In this document: positions 1 to 11,559 of the stretch, piece by piece | Numbering within the stretch: position 1 is the first letter of the stretch | Layout of the letters: each line of letters starts with the position of its first letter | Made by a program: the position numbers and the translations under genes | NCBI GenBank assembly: GCA_963681505.1 | Contig: OY811975.1 | Location: 10,056,230-10,120,229, forward strand | Direction: 5' to 3' | From: Eunapius fragilis | Taxonomy: Eukaryota > Porifera > Demospongiae > Spongillida > Spongillidae | DNA: 64,000 bases | The notes under the pieces: generated by a model | Told to the model about the DNA's origin: nothing | The model's database searches: none | Seen by the model: the letters and a program-made list of their open reading frames with translations, nothing else

Positions 1-350
1 CTAGGCCTGGACATTGCAGCAGTGGTTTTGTATGTAGACTACACAGGAACAGCCATAGTGGTATTTGCATCGCACTTCTATGGTTGATGCGTCCCTATAA
101 TGGTTGGGATCATATGTGATATTTGCACTCATGCCTTACCAAACATTTAGGGAGACACCCTTCCATCACTAAAAGGCTTTCCCAGCCCTGGGTTTGTGCA
201 AAGAGGAAAAACAAATACACATTATGGAAAGCCATAGTGTAGTAGCACATTTGTTAGGCATCGGCTAGACGTCCTGGTGTTAGCTGTGATGTTTGCTCTG
301 GTATATAATTACATCCCTGTCTGAATGATGTGGCCGCTCTTTGCGGAGTA
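1..350. repeat. Dispersed repeat with CD225 last-exon relic at its edge
   Basis: Bases 1-38 resemble the start of the second membrane segment in the last exon of the CD225 genes (4,072 onward): LGLDIAAVV against LGLNIAAVV. The similarity then breaks down. From about 35 to 350 the sequence is the reverse complement of 9,085-9,400, so these are two inverted copies of one dispersed repeat about 9 kb apart. Related stretches lie just upstream of CD225 copies B (39,040-39,700) and C (55,680-56,200). No intact reading frame is seen. Confidence 0.7.
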
Positions 351-539
351 GCTTTTTACTCTGTTGGGGTGATAGATACATTATGAAAAGCCATAGTGTG
401 GTAGCACATTTCACAGCATTGTTATACTGTACTGGCAAATGACCTGTGTGATATTCTACAAAATACACAAAACAGTACCAGAAAACTAACCAGCACATAT
501 CGATGAAATCAGAAAGCACCAGGTACTCTTATAACACAC

Positions 540-716
540 CATGGTGGTCATCCTTCACTTGTAAGGGAGGCAACTTGACCTCTCGGAACCTGTGTAATAT
601 TAATATTCTAATGCACATCACTTATATAGCAGAGCAGTGTCCATTGAACTAACCATGCATCAGCAAGATGTCAAAAGCACCATGCACTCTAAAGCCACTA
701 TCAGTGGCGTAGGAGC

Positions 717-720
<4 letters not shown>
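540..720. repeat. Degenerate copy of a ~125-bp repeat
   Basis: Contains the blocks ACCATGGTGGTCATCCT, AACCTGTGTAATATT and AGCACCATGCACTCTA. These match better-preserved units at 2,035-2,330. No coding potential is seen. Confidence 0.55.

Positions 721-756
<36 letters not shown>
719..756. repeat. Poly-G tract (38 nt)
   Basis: Uninterrupted run of about 38 G on the plus strand. It is followed by a GC-rich stretch with short inverted blocks (GGCCCCCCCAAT and its complement). It is one of about ten such tracts in the window, and its length is probably unreliable in an assembly. Confidence 0.9.
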
Positions 757-799
757 CGTGGCCCCCCCAATCATAAAGTTGGGGGGGCCTGGCCCCCCC

Positions 800-1960
800 A
801 ATCCTAATCCCATTATAAAATATAAATCCATGCGTCGATCGGTAGTGTTAATCTACGCAGCCACTCATGCTCGCCCCGCGCTGCAGAAATTAATTCAAAG
901 TCCGCGATAGCATCAAGGATGTAAAAATAACATGCCACTTTTTGTACATTTATGTTGTATTTGGGGTCCGAATAATAGGCGTGATACATTATTTTGAGCC
1001 AATTTAACAAAAAAATTGACGACATTATTATTCACGATCGTTAACAATTAGCGCATGCGGCAACTAATTACATTCATACGAATGCACAAAAAAAGGAACG
1101 ATGTAGAGGGTTGCTTAGCGTGATAACTCTTATCTGCTAAGCAAACTATGGTTCACAGTTAGTTTAGTGAGTTGTTTTAGTTTACACAAGGCTGAGGTGT
1201 AAAAGGATGGAGGCAAAAATGTTGAGATTCTACTTTTGAAAACCAAACGGACAATATGCAAGCAGTAAACAAGATTTTTTGCTTTTAGAGGTAGTTACAT
1301 ATACAATCAAAAGGTACTAAATAATAGTGAAATTGTAAACTAAAATATAAAGTACCCCCAATACACTTGAAAATATTGACATAGTTTTGAGCGGATTCAT
1401 TTTTACAGCATTCATAGCTGACATGTTTTAAAACATAGCGGTATGATGGCATGAATTTTATGATATTCATTATGAAGCCATAAACTTTTACTTCCTCGAT
1501 GCTGTCACGGACTTCAATAATCGGTTTTAAAAAATACATTGGCTATATAACTACAGTTACCACACTGACCACAGCACGTGTGTCTGTTTGAACAGTTGCT
1601 CTGGCTGCAAATATGAAGTCGATTCTGTCGTATTTACTGCCCCTCCCAGCGGCACTACCATTTCTCCCAGTTCTCAATCTATTCCAGAACCAGCGAAAGT
1701 GTACAAGAATTCACTTGAAGTCGTTGAAGATAATTACACTGAACAGCGAGGCTCAGGGGGAGTTAGTTGGCGTGCCTGGGGTGATCGAACAAGCTTCGAA
1801 CTGTATGCGACATTCTTAACACATCAGAAGCAATGAAAAAAGTGCCATAGCGCAGAAGTTTTGCCCCTCAAGTGAAAGGAGAAGTGCCTTTTTTGGAAAA
1901 TTATAGTAACCAAGCTAAATACACTGATGTGCATATTTTTTTCATTCATGGATTATTTAA
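800..1960. other. No recognisable gene
   Basis: AT-rich sequence with only short open frames. A frame at 1,588-1,836 (+, 82 codons) is the longest, but it has no motif that I recognise and no supporting splice or promoter context. I see nothing else that can be supported here. Confidence 0.5.
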
Positions 1961-1971
1961 ATTAAAAGTTG

Positions 1972-2007
1972 CCCCCCCCCCCCCCTCCCCCCCCCCCCCC
2001 CCCCCCC
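1972..2007. repeat. Poly-C tract (interrupted once)
   Basis: Run of about 36 C with a single T at 1,986. Confidence 0.9.
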
Positions 2008-2034
2008 AAATCCTAAAATCGTTCCTACGCCACG

Positions 2035-2330
2035 GACCATGGTGGACATCCTGAAACACTTGGCTTCAACCTGTGTGATAATCCAAACATTGCACACCAT
2101 ACACAAAGCATCACCTATTGAGCTTACCACACATCGCCATGACGTCACAAGCACCATGCACTCTACAGACACCATGGTGGACATCCTGTAAGAAAACAAC
2201 ACTTGGCTTCAACCTGTGTGATATTCTAAATTTTGCACACCATACACAAAGCAAACTTTACCCACTTGGAGTACACTATGTAGGCCCATGGAAGGAAGCT
2301 CTGGGAAAAACAAAGAGCATTCCGAGAGAA
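2035..2330. repeat. Tandem pair of ~125-bp repeat units
   Basis: Two head-to-tail copies share CCATGGTGGACATCCTG, ACACTTGGCTTCAACCTG and GCACACCATACACAAAGCA. The second starts near 2,172. A degenerate third unit is at 540-700. Confidence 0.75.
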
Positions 2331-2583
2331 GAGCCTGCTTGGAAATGAGGTTGAAGGCATTCCTCAAGTCAGTTTTCAGAACGACAAAGTCTTCATATGA
2401 ATATCATTATAATTATATCATTATAATTATAGCCATAATAATCAATAGGAGGGGGAGACTTCTATAGATTTCTATCCGGCGGCGCATGCGCACTGTCATT
2501 GAGCTTGCGCAGGAATAAAAATTGCGTCACTAGCTTAGAGAATCATGAAATATTTAACTTCCGGCATGCAGTGCGCAGATCCA

Positions 2584-2588
2584 TATAA
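2584..2588 (+). promoter_or_regulatory. TATA box of CD225 gene A
   Basis: CATATAAGC lies about 70 bp before the start codon at 2,655. The same TATA block, spacing and flanks occur at 39,855 (copy B) and upstream of copy C (about 56,320). The core promoter was therefore duplicated together with each gene. Confidence 0.7.
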
Positions 2589-2654
2589 GCTCTGAGCGTT
2601 GTCACTAGTACTCGCTCTATCAGAGGGTTTGCGGACAGAGTACCACTATTCCTT

Positions 2655-4251
<1,597 letters not shown>

Positions 4252-4499
4252 TGCATGCTATTTGGACAGGGGTACATTTTTGCTTACATATGAACGGGCT
4301 TGGGTAGTAAAGTCAAGTTGTCTTTTGTTTGCCTGCATATGTTGCAATCATGAGAGTCAAGTACCAGTTTCTGTAATTGCTTGAGTCGCTGTAACTATCG
4401 TTGGTATTACGAGCATTAATGCACGTTTTGTAACAATAAAAAAAGAGAAACGACGGTTTCAACAACATAATCAGAAACCATGAACATGAGTAACTTCAT

Positions 4500-5430
4500 A
4501 TTTTTTCATAGGGTCTGGACGAATTCTAATGTAACGTCAAAATGACGTTATCTTTTCCGAAATAGTTTGGAGCGCCCCCTTACGACCTGGTTCCAGTTTC
4601 TCCGAGCATGAATATATGCAATAACTTCCGTGCTACACCCCGCTTATTACAAACGTTAGTCAGCAAACAAGATTCCTTGAGCGATGGATTCACCAGTGCC
4701 AGTACCGATACCGCGCTCAACATCATGTAGAAATCGCGTGCCTGTCAGTTCTTTTTGGTGTCACTCTTTGCGTGGGCATTATAAATTATATATGCCCACA
4801 ACGCTGTAGAACAGTATATCAGAACCATGAGATAAAGTGCACGGTGCGCATCAGCAGAGGCGTAGTCGAGTTAAAGCTTATAGGAAGTCACCGTTCGGAA
4901 GTTATAGCGATTCAAACATGAATCATTTTAATAACTTTTATATAAACAAGTAACTAAAATCATTCTCTATGGTGGTGTTAAAGCACGGAAGAAAAGGGTC
5001 TGTAATAGTAAGGGAAAATGTCATAGTCCTATATTTAGCTCGTTTGTTACGTTCCGTGTGCTAAAAATAGGACTATGACATTTTCCCCTACTTTTACAGA
5101 CCCTTGTTTCCTTGCTTTTTACACCACCATTGCCTTCAAATCCGCCAACTTTATCATAGGAAATGTTTTAGTTACTTGCGTCATACATTATTATCTCATT
5201 GTAATTGCATTGTAAATTATTTGCTACTGCTCCTGTAGTTTTCTGGTTTGGTTATCGACAATTCTAAACCCGTCAAGATTCTGCCTTGTGATGATACGAG
5301 TAGCGTTTAGTACGGCCCAAATATAACAATACGATTACCAAAAAATAGAATCGATTATTTGATCACAGTAGACACTCCACCAGCCAATTCCGAAGCTATT
5401 GGTGAAATCTCCATTCTTTAAGTATGTTCC
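4500..5430 (-). repeat. Large repeat, inverted duplicate of 43,860-44,910
   Basis: Reverse-complement similarity to the 43.9-44.9 kb region runs almost throughout. Shared blocks include ACCTGGTTCCAGTTTCTC, TAACTTCCGTGCTAC and ATTTGCTACTGCTCCTGTAG. The palindromic element at 4,946-5,178 lies inside it at the matching position. The two copies are about 39 kb apart in opposite orientation and moderately diverged. No gene is seen here. Confidence 0.75.
4946..5178. mobile_element. Palindromic foldback element, copy 1
   Basis: Long inverted repeat with ACAAGTAACTAAAA at one end and TTTTAGTTACTTG at the other. The arms meet near 5,050 around a short loop (TTTAGC...GTGCTAAA). The inner arm segment GGGTCTGTAATAGTAAGGG is complemented by CCCTACTTTTACAGACCC. 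It has no coding capacity and belongs to the family also found at 8,695, 33,105, 35,690, 37,410, 44,012 and 46,778. Confidence 0.8.
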
Positions 5431-5459
5431 TATCCCAAGATATGCGTGGTCAAGAAGAA

Positions 5460-5980
5460 AGAGGAGGAGGAGGAGGAGGATTATTTCGGGGCTGGGTAGG
5501 AGGACGGGCAATACCCTTTTGTTCTCTGCAACCGCGCGGCTTTGCGACATGAAACAAACGACAAAATTATACTCACTTTCGTCTTCGTGTTCGATTAAAA
5601 CGACTAAACTTTCCGATTGTCAGGAGTCTCGTTATGATAAACTCTACACCTCACACAGAATTAAATATTGCTTCGCACAAGTGGCGCAGTTTTTATTCCA
5701 ACGGATACTTGACGACATGCATGCCGGATAGAAATTTGTACCGCATATATTTTGACCATATCCAAAAAGGTAGCCACGCAACTATGTCGACCTTTGAATG
5801 AGGTTATATGTCGGGCATGCACGGTCGCCTCAGCCTCACCCTCATGAGGCAGAATGCCAGGGCAATTTTGGCCAGATGTTGTCTCACCAAACACTTGCTG
5901 TGACTTTTAGTTATTTGTAGTGCTTATATGTTTTAATTACATACTGCATACAGCTACCCATGTTACTTATCATGTTTATT
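5460..5980. other. Repeat-derived sequence without gene
   Basis: It starts with a (GAG)n run and about 110 bp resembling, in reverse, the 43,600-43,740 part of the composite element. From about 5,600 to 5,980 I see nothing recognisable. Confidence 0.45.
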
Positions 5981-5989
5981 ACGATATCT

Positions 5990-6330
5990 GAACCTGCGGC
6001 AGCAGGTTCAATATAGGATTGATTGAGGGTTGATGAATGTCATTAATAAAACTTCACTAGCGTCTGGAGGGACAACGGAGAAACGGATCGCTTATCTCTT
6101 TATCGCGATAGAATGAGAGTACAACGACCTACAGTTCTACGTTGGTTCCGTGTCATAAAACGGTGTGGTTATAGAGAAACAAACAATTTCCTGTTTCTCG
6201 TGCCCAGTCCTAAAATAATTCTCCATCGTCGTCGTCGTCTTCTTCTTCTTCTTCTTCTTAGGAAAGTATAACTCGAGCTAGGAACGGTTTAGAAGGACGG
6301 GAATAGTACCAATCGCTTCGAAATTCACCG
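5990..6330 (+). mobile_element. Composite element, 5' part (variable hairpin start)
   Basis: It begins with a perfect 8-bp hairpin: arm GAACCTGC, loop GGCA, arm GCAGGTTC (5,990-6,009). ATATAGG follows, then sequence shared with 32,660, 43,543 and 45,951, including the CCGTGTCATAAAACGGTGTG region and the 3' (TCG)n/(TCT)n run at 6,225-6,260. The downstream palindrome found in the other copies is missing, so this copy is truncated. Confidence 0.65.
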
Positions 6331-6529
6331 GCACATTATCCATATAGACATATATCAAGTTCTATTTTATAATGTATATATGGATTTTTATTAATAATTT
6401 TAGGTCTCTAACCTGCACAAAATATATTTGGTGTAGTTTAGTTGTTACTTTGGCTATTATAGTGAAGTTGCAAAAAAATGCCTTCGTGTAATCAAAGAAG
6501 TGTCTAAGCAACGAGCGGAATACCTCCCA

Positions 6530-7010
6530 GTGGCGTCGGAAGGAGATAATAGCAGGGGGGGCGCAATATGGTGGTGCCCCGGGGAGGGTGCGGGAGGGGG
6601 GCACCCCTCCCGCCCAGCTAGGGGGTATGGGGGAGCGCTGTAAGCTCCCCCATCGGGGTCTGGGGCTCCGCCCCAGAAGCCAGCGCTTTTTGCGCTTAAA
6701 AAACTCCAAAAACTACGCAAAAAAGTGGCGGCCACGCAAGAGGCCTATAGGCCTTTATTAAACATGCATATATTGTTTATATGTCGTCCGGACAACCGCT
6801 ATAGGAATTGTTGAAATTTTAATGTTAATTGATTGTGCTGTGCGGCGCGGACGTTCGATCGATCGTAATTGACACCACATGCAATCAGCATTGTGAATAA
6901 AATTAACCATAGCCAATAATGGGGGGGCGGAATGATACGTTCGCCCCCCCTTTATCGCTGCAGGGGGGGCGATAGCCCCCCCTGCCCCCCCGGTTCCGAC
7001 GCCTATGCCT
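6530..7010. repeat. GC-rich dispersed repeat fragments
   Basis: Two GC-rich blocks (6,540-6,690 and 6,920-7,005) are rich in CCCCC/GGGGG and contain short self-complementary pieces such as GGGGCTCCGCCCC. Similar text occurs at about 700-800 and 19,060-19,115. The sequence between them is AT-rich. The second block directly precedes the KADPEKK relic and may be its 5' flank. Confidence 0.45.
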
Positions 7011-7014
7011 CCAG

Positions 7015-7520
7015 ATGCAAGACGAGAACAAAGCTAAAGCCCGAGCGCTCTACAAGGCCAATCAGAATGCCTCTGTTAGCGACAGCTACAAGGCCGATCC
7101 CGAAAAGAAGAAGGCCTCTGTGCGCGACAACTACAAGGCCGATCCCGAAAAGAAGGCTTCTGTACGCGACACCTACAAGGCCGATCCCGAAAAGAAGAAG
7201 GCCTCTGTATGCGACAGTACAACGCAGATATTGAATCTAAGCGATCTGCTAAAAGGCGGCGATATGAAGAGGACCTTGAGAAGAACCGTGCTTCTAAAAG
7301 GCGGCGATATGAAGAGGACCTCGAGGAGAACCGTGCTGCTAAAAGGCGATGATATGAAGAGGACCTCGAGGAGAACCGTGCTGCTAAAAGGCGGCGATAT
7401 GAAGAGGACCTCGAGGAGAACCGTGCTGCTAAAAGGCGGCGATATGAAGAGGACCTCGAGGAGAACCGTGCTGCTAAAAGGCGGCGATATGAAGAGGACC
7501 TCGAGGAGGCGCTGCTAATA
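7015..7520 (+). pseudogene. Relic of a lysine-rich tandem-repeat protein (KADPEKK/YEEDLEENRAAKRR)
   Basis: The first part encodes four imperfect units of the type YKADPEKKKASVRD. After about 7,215 a frame change is needed to follow the protein. It continues as six 45-bp units (15 residues, YEEDLEENRAAKRRR type) up to about 7,510. In that frame one unit has TGA where the others have an Arg codon (near 7,350). Similar Lys/Glu/Ala-rich arrays occur, from memory, at the N-termini of transposon-like proteins in sponges and cnidarians. I see no helicase or transposase part here. I call it a broken fragment; its function is unknown. Confidence 0.55.
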
Positions 7521-7737
7521 GACAGAAATACGAGGACAATTCAGCTGCCATTAAAGCTTAACTTCTAAAAGGAGTCGGTATTGGAATGACCCCGCTGTCC
7601 GATTGGCTAAATGTGCTTCCGAGAGGACGCGGTACCGCAGGGATCACAGAACTACCACTACCACCCAAAGGTATGTTATGGCATGTTGTATTAACATTAA
7701 AAAGCATTAAAAAGCTGTGTATGCAACATTTGTACAG

Positions 7738-7817
7738 CATAGTCGGGCGGCCCGTTTGGTCGGGCTTGTCACCCTACTACCTGACCAAACGCGGTAGTAG
7801 GGCCCGCCCGACTATGT
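7738..7817. repeat. Nested inverted repeat (hairpin)
   Basis: Outer arms are CATAGTCGGGCGG and CCGCCCGACTATG. Inside lie two interleaved pairs: CGTTTGGTC with GACCAAACG, and CCCTACTACC with GGTAGTAGGG. The whole 80 bp can fold into competing structures. It may be a small foldback element. Confidence 0.7.
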
Positions 7818-8290
7818 ACAGCACGGATCTGCACAAAATCATTCACTAAAGCATGCATGGTGACTCAACTGTGTGTACAGTAGATTGTTTTAATCTGATA
7901 AGGCTTCCTTATATTGTACTAATCGATCTACACTGAGCCATGTAGTTCACTTCCTGAGTTCCCACACTATCCATCTATACAAAAGTCAGCTACACCTCCA
8001 TGTTTAGATGGGAGCATTATTACTGGATCAAATTTGACCAATAGATTTTTAACAAAACTGATACACATACACCCCTTCCCTCCCTGTCATTTATATGATG
8101 GAATTGGACCAATAGAATCATAGCACAGTCTACACACGTGTTAAGGCTTTGCAAAGTATATAAAAGTCATTCACCCACTGAATAGTGCACTTTGCAAAAA
8201 GAGGTAAATATTTAATAATACTCTGTGGATTCTAGGCTTTGCACTAAAAAGAAAGAGGTAAAAATTTAATCATACTCTCTGTCACATACA
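7818..8290. other. AT-rich upstream region with a TATA-like site and a short tandem duplication
   Basis: AAGTATATAAAAGTC at about 8,155-8,170 looks like a TATA box about 130 bp before the ORF at 8,296. A unit of about 60 bp (TTTGCA...AAAGAGGTAAA...ATACTCTG) occurs twice between 8,185 and 8,282. No other gene is seen. Confidence 0.4.
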
Positions 8291-8295
8291 TGTAG

Positions 8296-8661
8296 ATGGC
8301 AGCTGAAGACCTCAGATGTTTTTTCACCAACGAGGGGTCAGAGGAGGAAGAGGATGACTACATTCATCCTCCGACTCCTCTCCCCTTCACCCCGCCACCA
8401 CCACAACCAGTGCTGTCCCCACCACCACCACCAGCGCTGCCCCCACCACAACCACCAGTGCTGCCCCCACCGGCACCACCGGTGCTGTCCCCACCACCAC
8501 CACCAGCGCTGTCCCCACCAGCAGTGCTGCCCCCCTGGCCTGCCTGGCCAGAACAAGCATGGCAAGGAGGACGACCCCGAAGAAGAAGAGGGTGTGGGCG
8601 AGGACACATCATCATACATTCTACTAATTCTTATTATGATTATAATAATTATGATTATTAA
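8296..8661 (+). CDS. Hypothetical proline-rich protein, 121 aa
   Basis: The frame opens with a short acidic stretch (AEDLRCFF then EEEEDD, residues 3-21). About 75 residues of Pro-rich repeats follow (PPPPALPPP, PPVLSPPPP type), then a basic/Gly-rich piece and a Tyr/Asn tail. A TATA-like site lies upstream and the start codon is preceded by ACATGTAG. The minus strand at 36,150-36,740 holds a related arrangement (acidic AEEAENLF then Pro/Ala-rich repeats), which suggests a repeat-borne family. I recognise no domain. It could be a transposon-derived N-terminal piece, and low-complexity composition weakens the coding case. Confidence 0.35.
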   Translation: MAAEDLRCFFTNEGSEEEEDDYIHPPTPLPFTPPPPQPVLSPPPPPALPPPQPPVLPPPAPPVLSPPPPPALSPPAVLPPWPAWPEQAWQGGRPRRRRGCGRGHIIIHSTNSYYDYNNYDY

Positions 8662-8694
8662 TTGACTACGATAGGACGAAAAGAAACTTATTAA

Positions 8695-8992
8695 ACAAGT
8701 AAATAAAAACATTCTCTAACGAGAGAGTTGTTGGTATATAGGATTGACCAATGGTGGTGTAAAAAGCATGGAAACAAGAGTGACAGAAATTTTACTGGAA
8801 AATTGAAATAGGCCTATATATTTAGCACACTCACAATATAACAGCGCATGCCTGACTAATGGGCTAAATATAGGCCTATTTCAATTTTCCAGTAAAATTT
8901 CTGTCACTCTTGTTTCCATGCTTTTTACACCACCATTGGTCAATCCTATATACCAACAACTCTCTCATTAGAGAATGTTTTTATTTACTTGT
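8695..8992. mobile_element. Palindromic foldback element, copy 2 (stand-alone)
   Basis: Near-perfect palindrome of about 298 bp. The ends are ACAAGTAAATAAAAACATTC and its complement. Each arm is about 130 nt, and the loop lies near 8,845. The inner arm segment (GTGACAGAAATTTTACTGG) is complemented exactly in the other arm but differs from every other copy. No coding capacity. No clear target duplication beyond 1-2 bp. Confidence 0.85.
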
Positions 8993-9084
8993 TGTATAAG
9001 AAATGGCCTAAAAAATTTTCTTCCTGCTGAATTAGTTGTCCTCATTCCCACTCAACTCCAACATTTGTACAAATAAATGTATAA

Positions 9085-9400
9085 CCCCATCAGAGTAAAA
9101 AGCAACTCCGCTAAGAGCGGCCACATCATTCAGACAGGGATGTAATTATATACCAGAGCAAACATCACGGCTAACACCAGGACGTCTAGCCGATGCCTAA
9201 CAAATGTGCTACCACACCACCTATGGCTTTCATTATTGTGTATTTCCTTTTTTCACATAGCCAGGGCTGGGAAAGCCTTTCAGTGATGGAAGGGTGTCTC
9301 CCTAAATATTTGGTAAGGCATGAGTGCAAATATCACATATGATCCCAACCATTATAGGGACGCATCAACCATAGATATGCGATGCAAATACCACTATGGC
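9085..9400. repeat. Inverted copy of the repeat at 35-350
   Basis: The reverse complement of the window start is shared over about 315 bp, including GACGTCTAGCCGATGCCTAA and GGAAGGGTGTCTCCCTAAAT. It ends where the helicase relic begins. Confidence 0.8.
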
Positions 9401-9780
9401 TGTGTTTATCAGCCTTCCGACTGGGAGTGGAAAGTCGTTTTGTTACTCTGTACTGCCATTCGTTTTTGACGGCCTCTACCAACGTGTTGGTAGCATCGTT
9501 ATAGTTGTATCACCTTTGATTGCCTTAATGAAAGACCAGGTACGCAGATTGCATGCCGCTCAGCCTCGTGTGTGGAGAAAGCAACACAGACCTTATGGCT
9601 ACACAGTGTCTTTACAATACAAGTTAATGCTGCAAATTGGTCATCACAGGATAAGATCTTTGTTGATAACTCTCTTACTCCTTCTGCATGAATTGCAGCT
9701 GATATAACATGAGCTGCTGTGACTTCTTATTCCATGAACTCCTCACAAGCTGTGAGATTTTTGGTGACATCTGACACAAC
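9396..9780 (+). pseudogene. RecQ-type helicase fragment joined to an antisense coding fragment (left arm)
   Basis: The plus strand encodes ATPase motif I ([16 protein letters not shown]) and motif Ia ([17 protein letters not shown]), as in RecQ-family DNA helicases; all later motifs are absent. From about 9,545 the better reading is on the minus strand: a frame carrying [18 protein letters not shown] and ending in VAFSTHEA, of unknown identity and broken by a stop. The block recurs inverted at 10,888-11,389, so it is one arm of an inverted pair. The N-terminal RecQ region present in the other arm is replaced here by the repeat ending at 9,400. Not functional. Confidence 0.65.
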
Positions 9781-10880
9781 ATCCCTCCGTTTAGATTAAG
9801 GTATGTGTAGTGCTATAGGTGTGCACTATACAGGGTGTTTGCGAAAGAACGCAATGCTTTAAAACTCCTATACTCAGGATTGAAATTAATTAACTGCTTG
9901 ATTTCTTTAACATATGTTGCAGTAGTTAGGCAAATACAAATAATCCAATATTATTATAATCGGTTAAGTAACTGTATCAAATCCCTCATAAATCAAAATA
10001 TTCAAAGCCCTCTATTAACAAAGTTATTCAAGATTGTGGTTTGCGATAATTGATTTTAATAACTAATAGTAAGTAACACACGATCTGGATATGCGGTGGA
10101 ACAGTACTGATTTCAAGTTCCTAGGTTCAATAGTAAGTTATTCACATTTAAGACCATCATTTGCTTTAAAGTTATTAAGGTTGAAGCTGTTATGTGGTTA
10201 ATATTTTTAAGAGCCATCATAAATTATTCCAGTATAAAATGAAGTACAAAACACTACTTGATTTGGTTATGGATTATTTAATGGTGCGTTATTAAAACTC
10301 AAAGTTAATAAAAACGTAGTGGCCATATAGCTTTTTCAAGTTTGATTTGTTGTTTTGAATAAAACGCCAATAGAATTTCATACTTTTTCAAAGTCTCATC
10401 AATTCTATTCTTCAGTTTATAAATCACGTTATTAAGTAAAAGTTGTCGTACATTGTTTTGTCAGTTTAGTTAATTGCAAGCTATATTTGATTTTATCTTT
10501 TGAACGGCTAAAAATAAACGAATTGTAACAAGCGGTTCGTATGTGACTAAACGTGGTTATTGTAGGTTCATAAATTCATATAGGTTGACAATCCTATTAA
10601 TGAATTATACTCATTTTAAAGCGTTGCGCTCATTTGCAAAGACGCTGTATAAGCAGGCATGAGAACGGGAGGTCCTAGACACAATCCGTGAAGTAATGTG
10701 GTGTACCAAGGTGTATTATGTGTGCACTAGGCATGAGAAAGGGGCTTATTGTGGTGTAGCAGTTTATACAGTATACCTATGAATGTATTGTATATAGGTG
10801 ACATGGGGAAGGGCAGGCGGTACAAGTCTCGCTCAGCAATGGAGGGAGGGACACTATTTCAGCTACGGAATATCATCAAC
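9781..10880. other. AT-rich spacer between inverted helicase relics
   Basis: About 1.1 kb, strongly AT-rich, with short open frames only. No motif, satellite or RNA gene was recognised. Confidence 0.5.
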
Positions 10881-10887
10881 CATAGTC

Positions 10888-11389
10888 AACCATAGGAATG
10901 TTGTGTCAGATGTCACCAAAAATCTCACAGCTTGTGAGGAGTTCATGGAATAAGTCACAGCAGCTCATGTTATATCAGCTGCAATTCATGCAGAAGGAGT
11001 AAGAGAGTTATCAACAAAGATCTTATCCTGTGATGACCAATTTGCAGCATTAACTTGTATTGTAAAGACACTGTGTAGCCATAAGGTCTGTGTTGCTTTC
11101 TCCACACACGAGGCTCAGCGGCATGCAATCTGCATACCTGGTCTTTTATTAAGGCAATCAAAGGCGATACAACTATAACGATGCTACCAACACGTTGGTA
11201 GAGGCCGTCAAAAACGAATGGCACTACAGATTAACAAAACGACTTTCCACTCCCAGTCGGAAGGCTGATGAACTCGTCGCTTCCTTCTATAAAGCTTTCT
11301 ACAGCTTTGTGCTGGTTTGGACGAATTGCTGTGTAGCCCAATCTTGCCCCGGCACGTAGGATAACAGCATAAAGATCGTCGTTTGCCAT
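10888..11389 (-). pseudogene. RecQ-type helicase fragment (right arm) with premature stop
   Basis: Read on the minus strand from ATG 11,389 there is a RecQ-like N-terminus (LGYTAIRPNQHKAVESFI), then [17 protein letters not shown] follows where the left arm has a Tyr codon (about 11,231). Motif Ia (VVSPLIAL) follows after the stop. The distal part is again the antisense coding fragment (plus-strand frame at about 10,890-11,110). This arm keeps the start that the left arm lacks, while the left arm keeps motif I to Ia uninterrupted. Neither is a whole helicase. Confidence 0.65.
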
Positions 11390-11559
11390 AATTACGAGTT
11401 AATGCTAATAAGAACATATCGTGATTTTAACGTCATAATCCATTACAATCTGAAACTCAAATTTTTATAGTGGAAAGTAAAAAAATTTCGCTATAATTAT
11501 GTTAAAATATTATAGAATTCAATTTGGAATTTTTTTTGTGAATGTCCTCCAATGTATAG

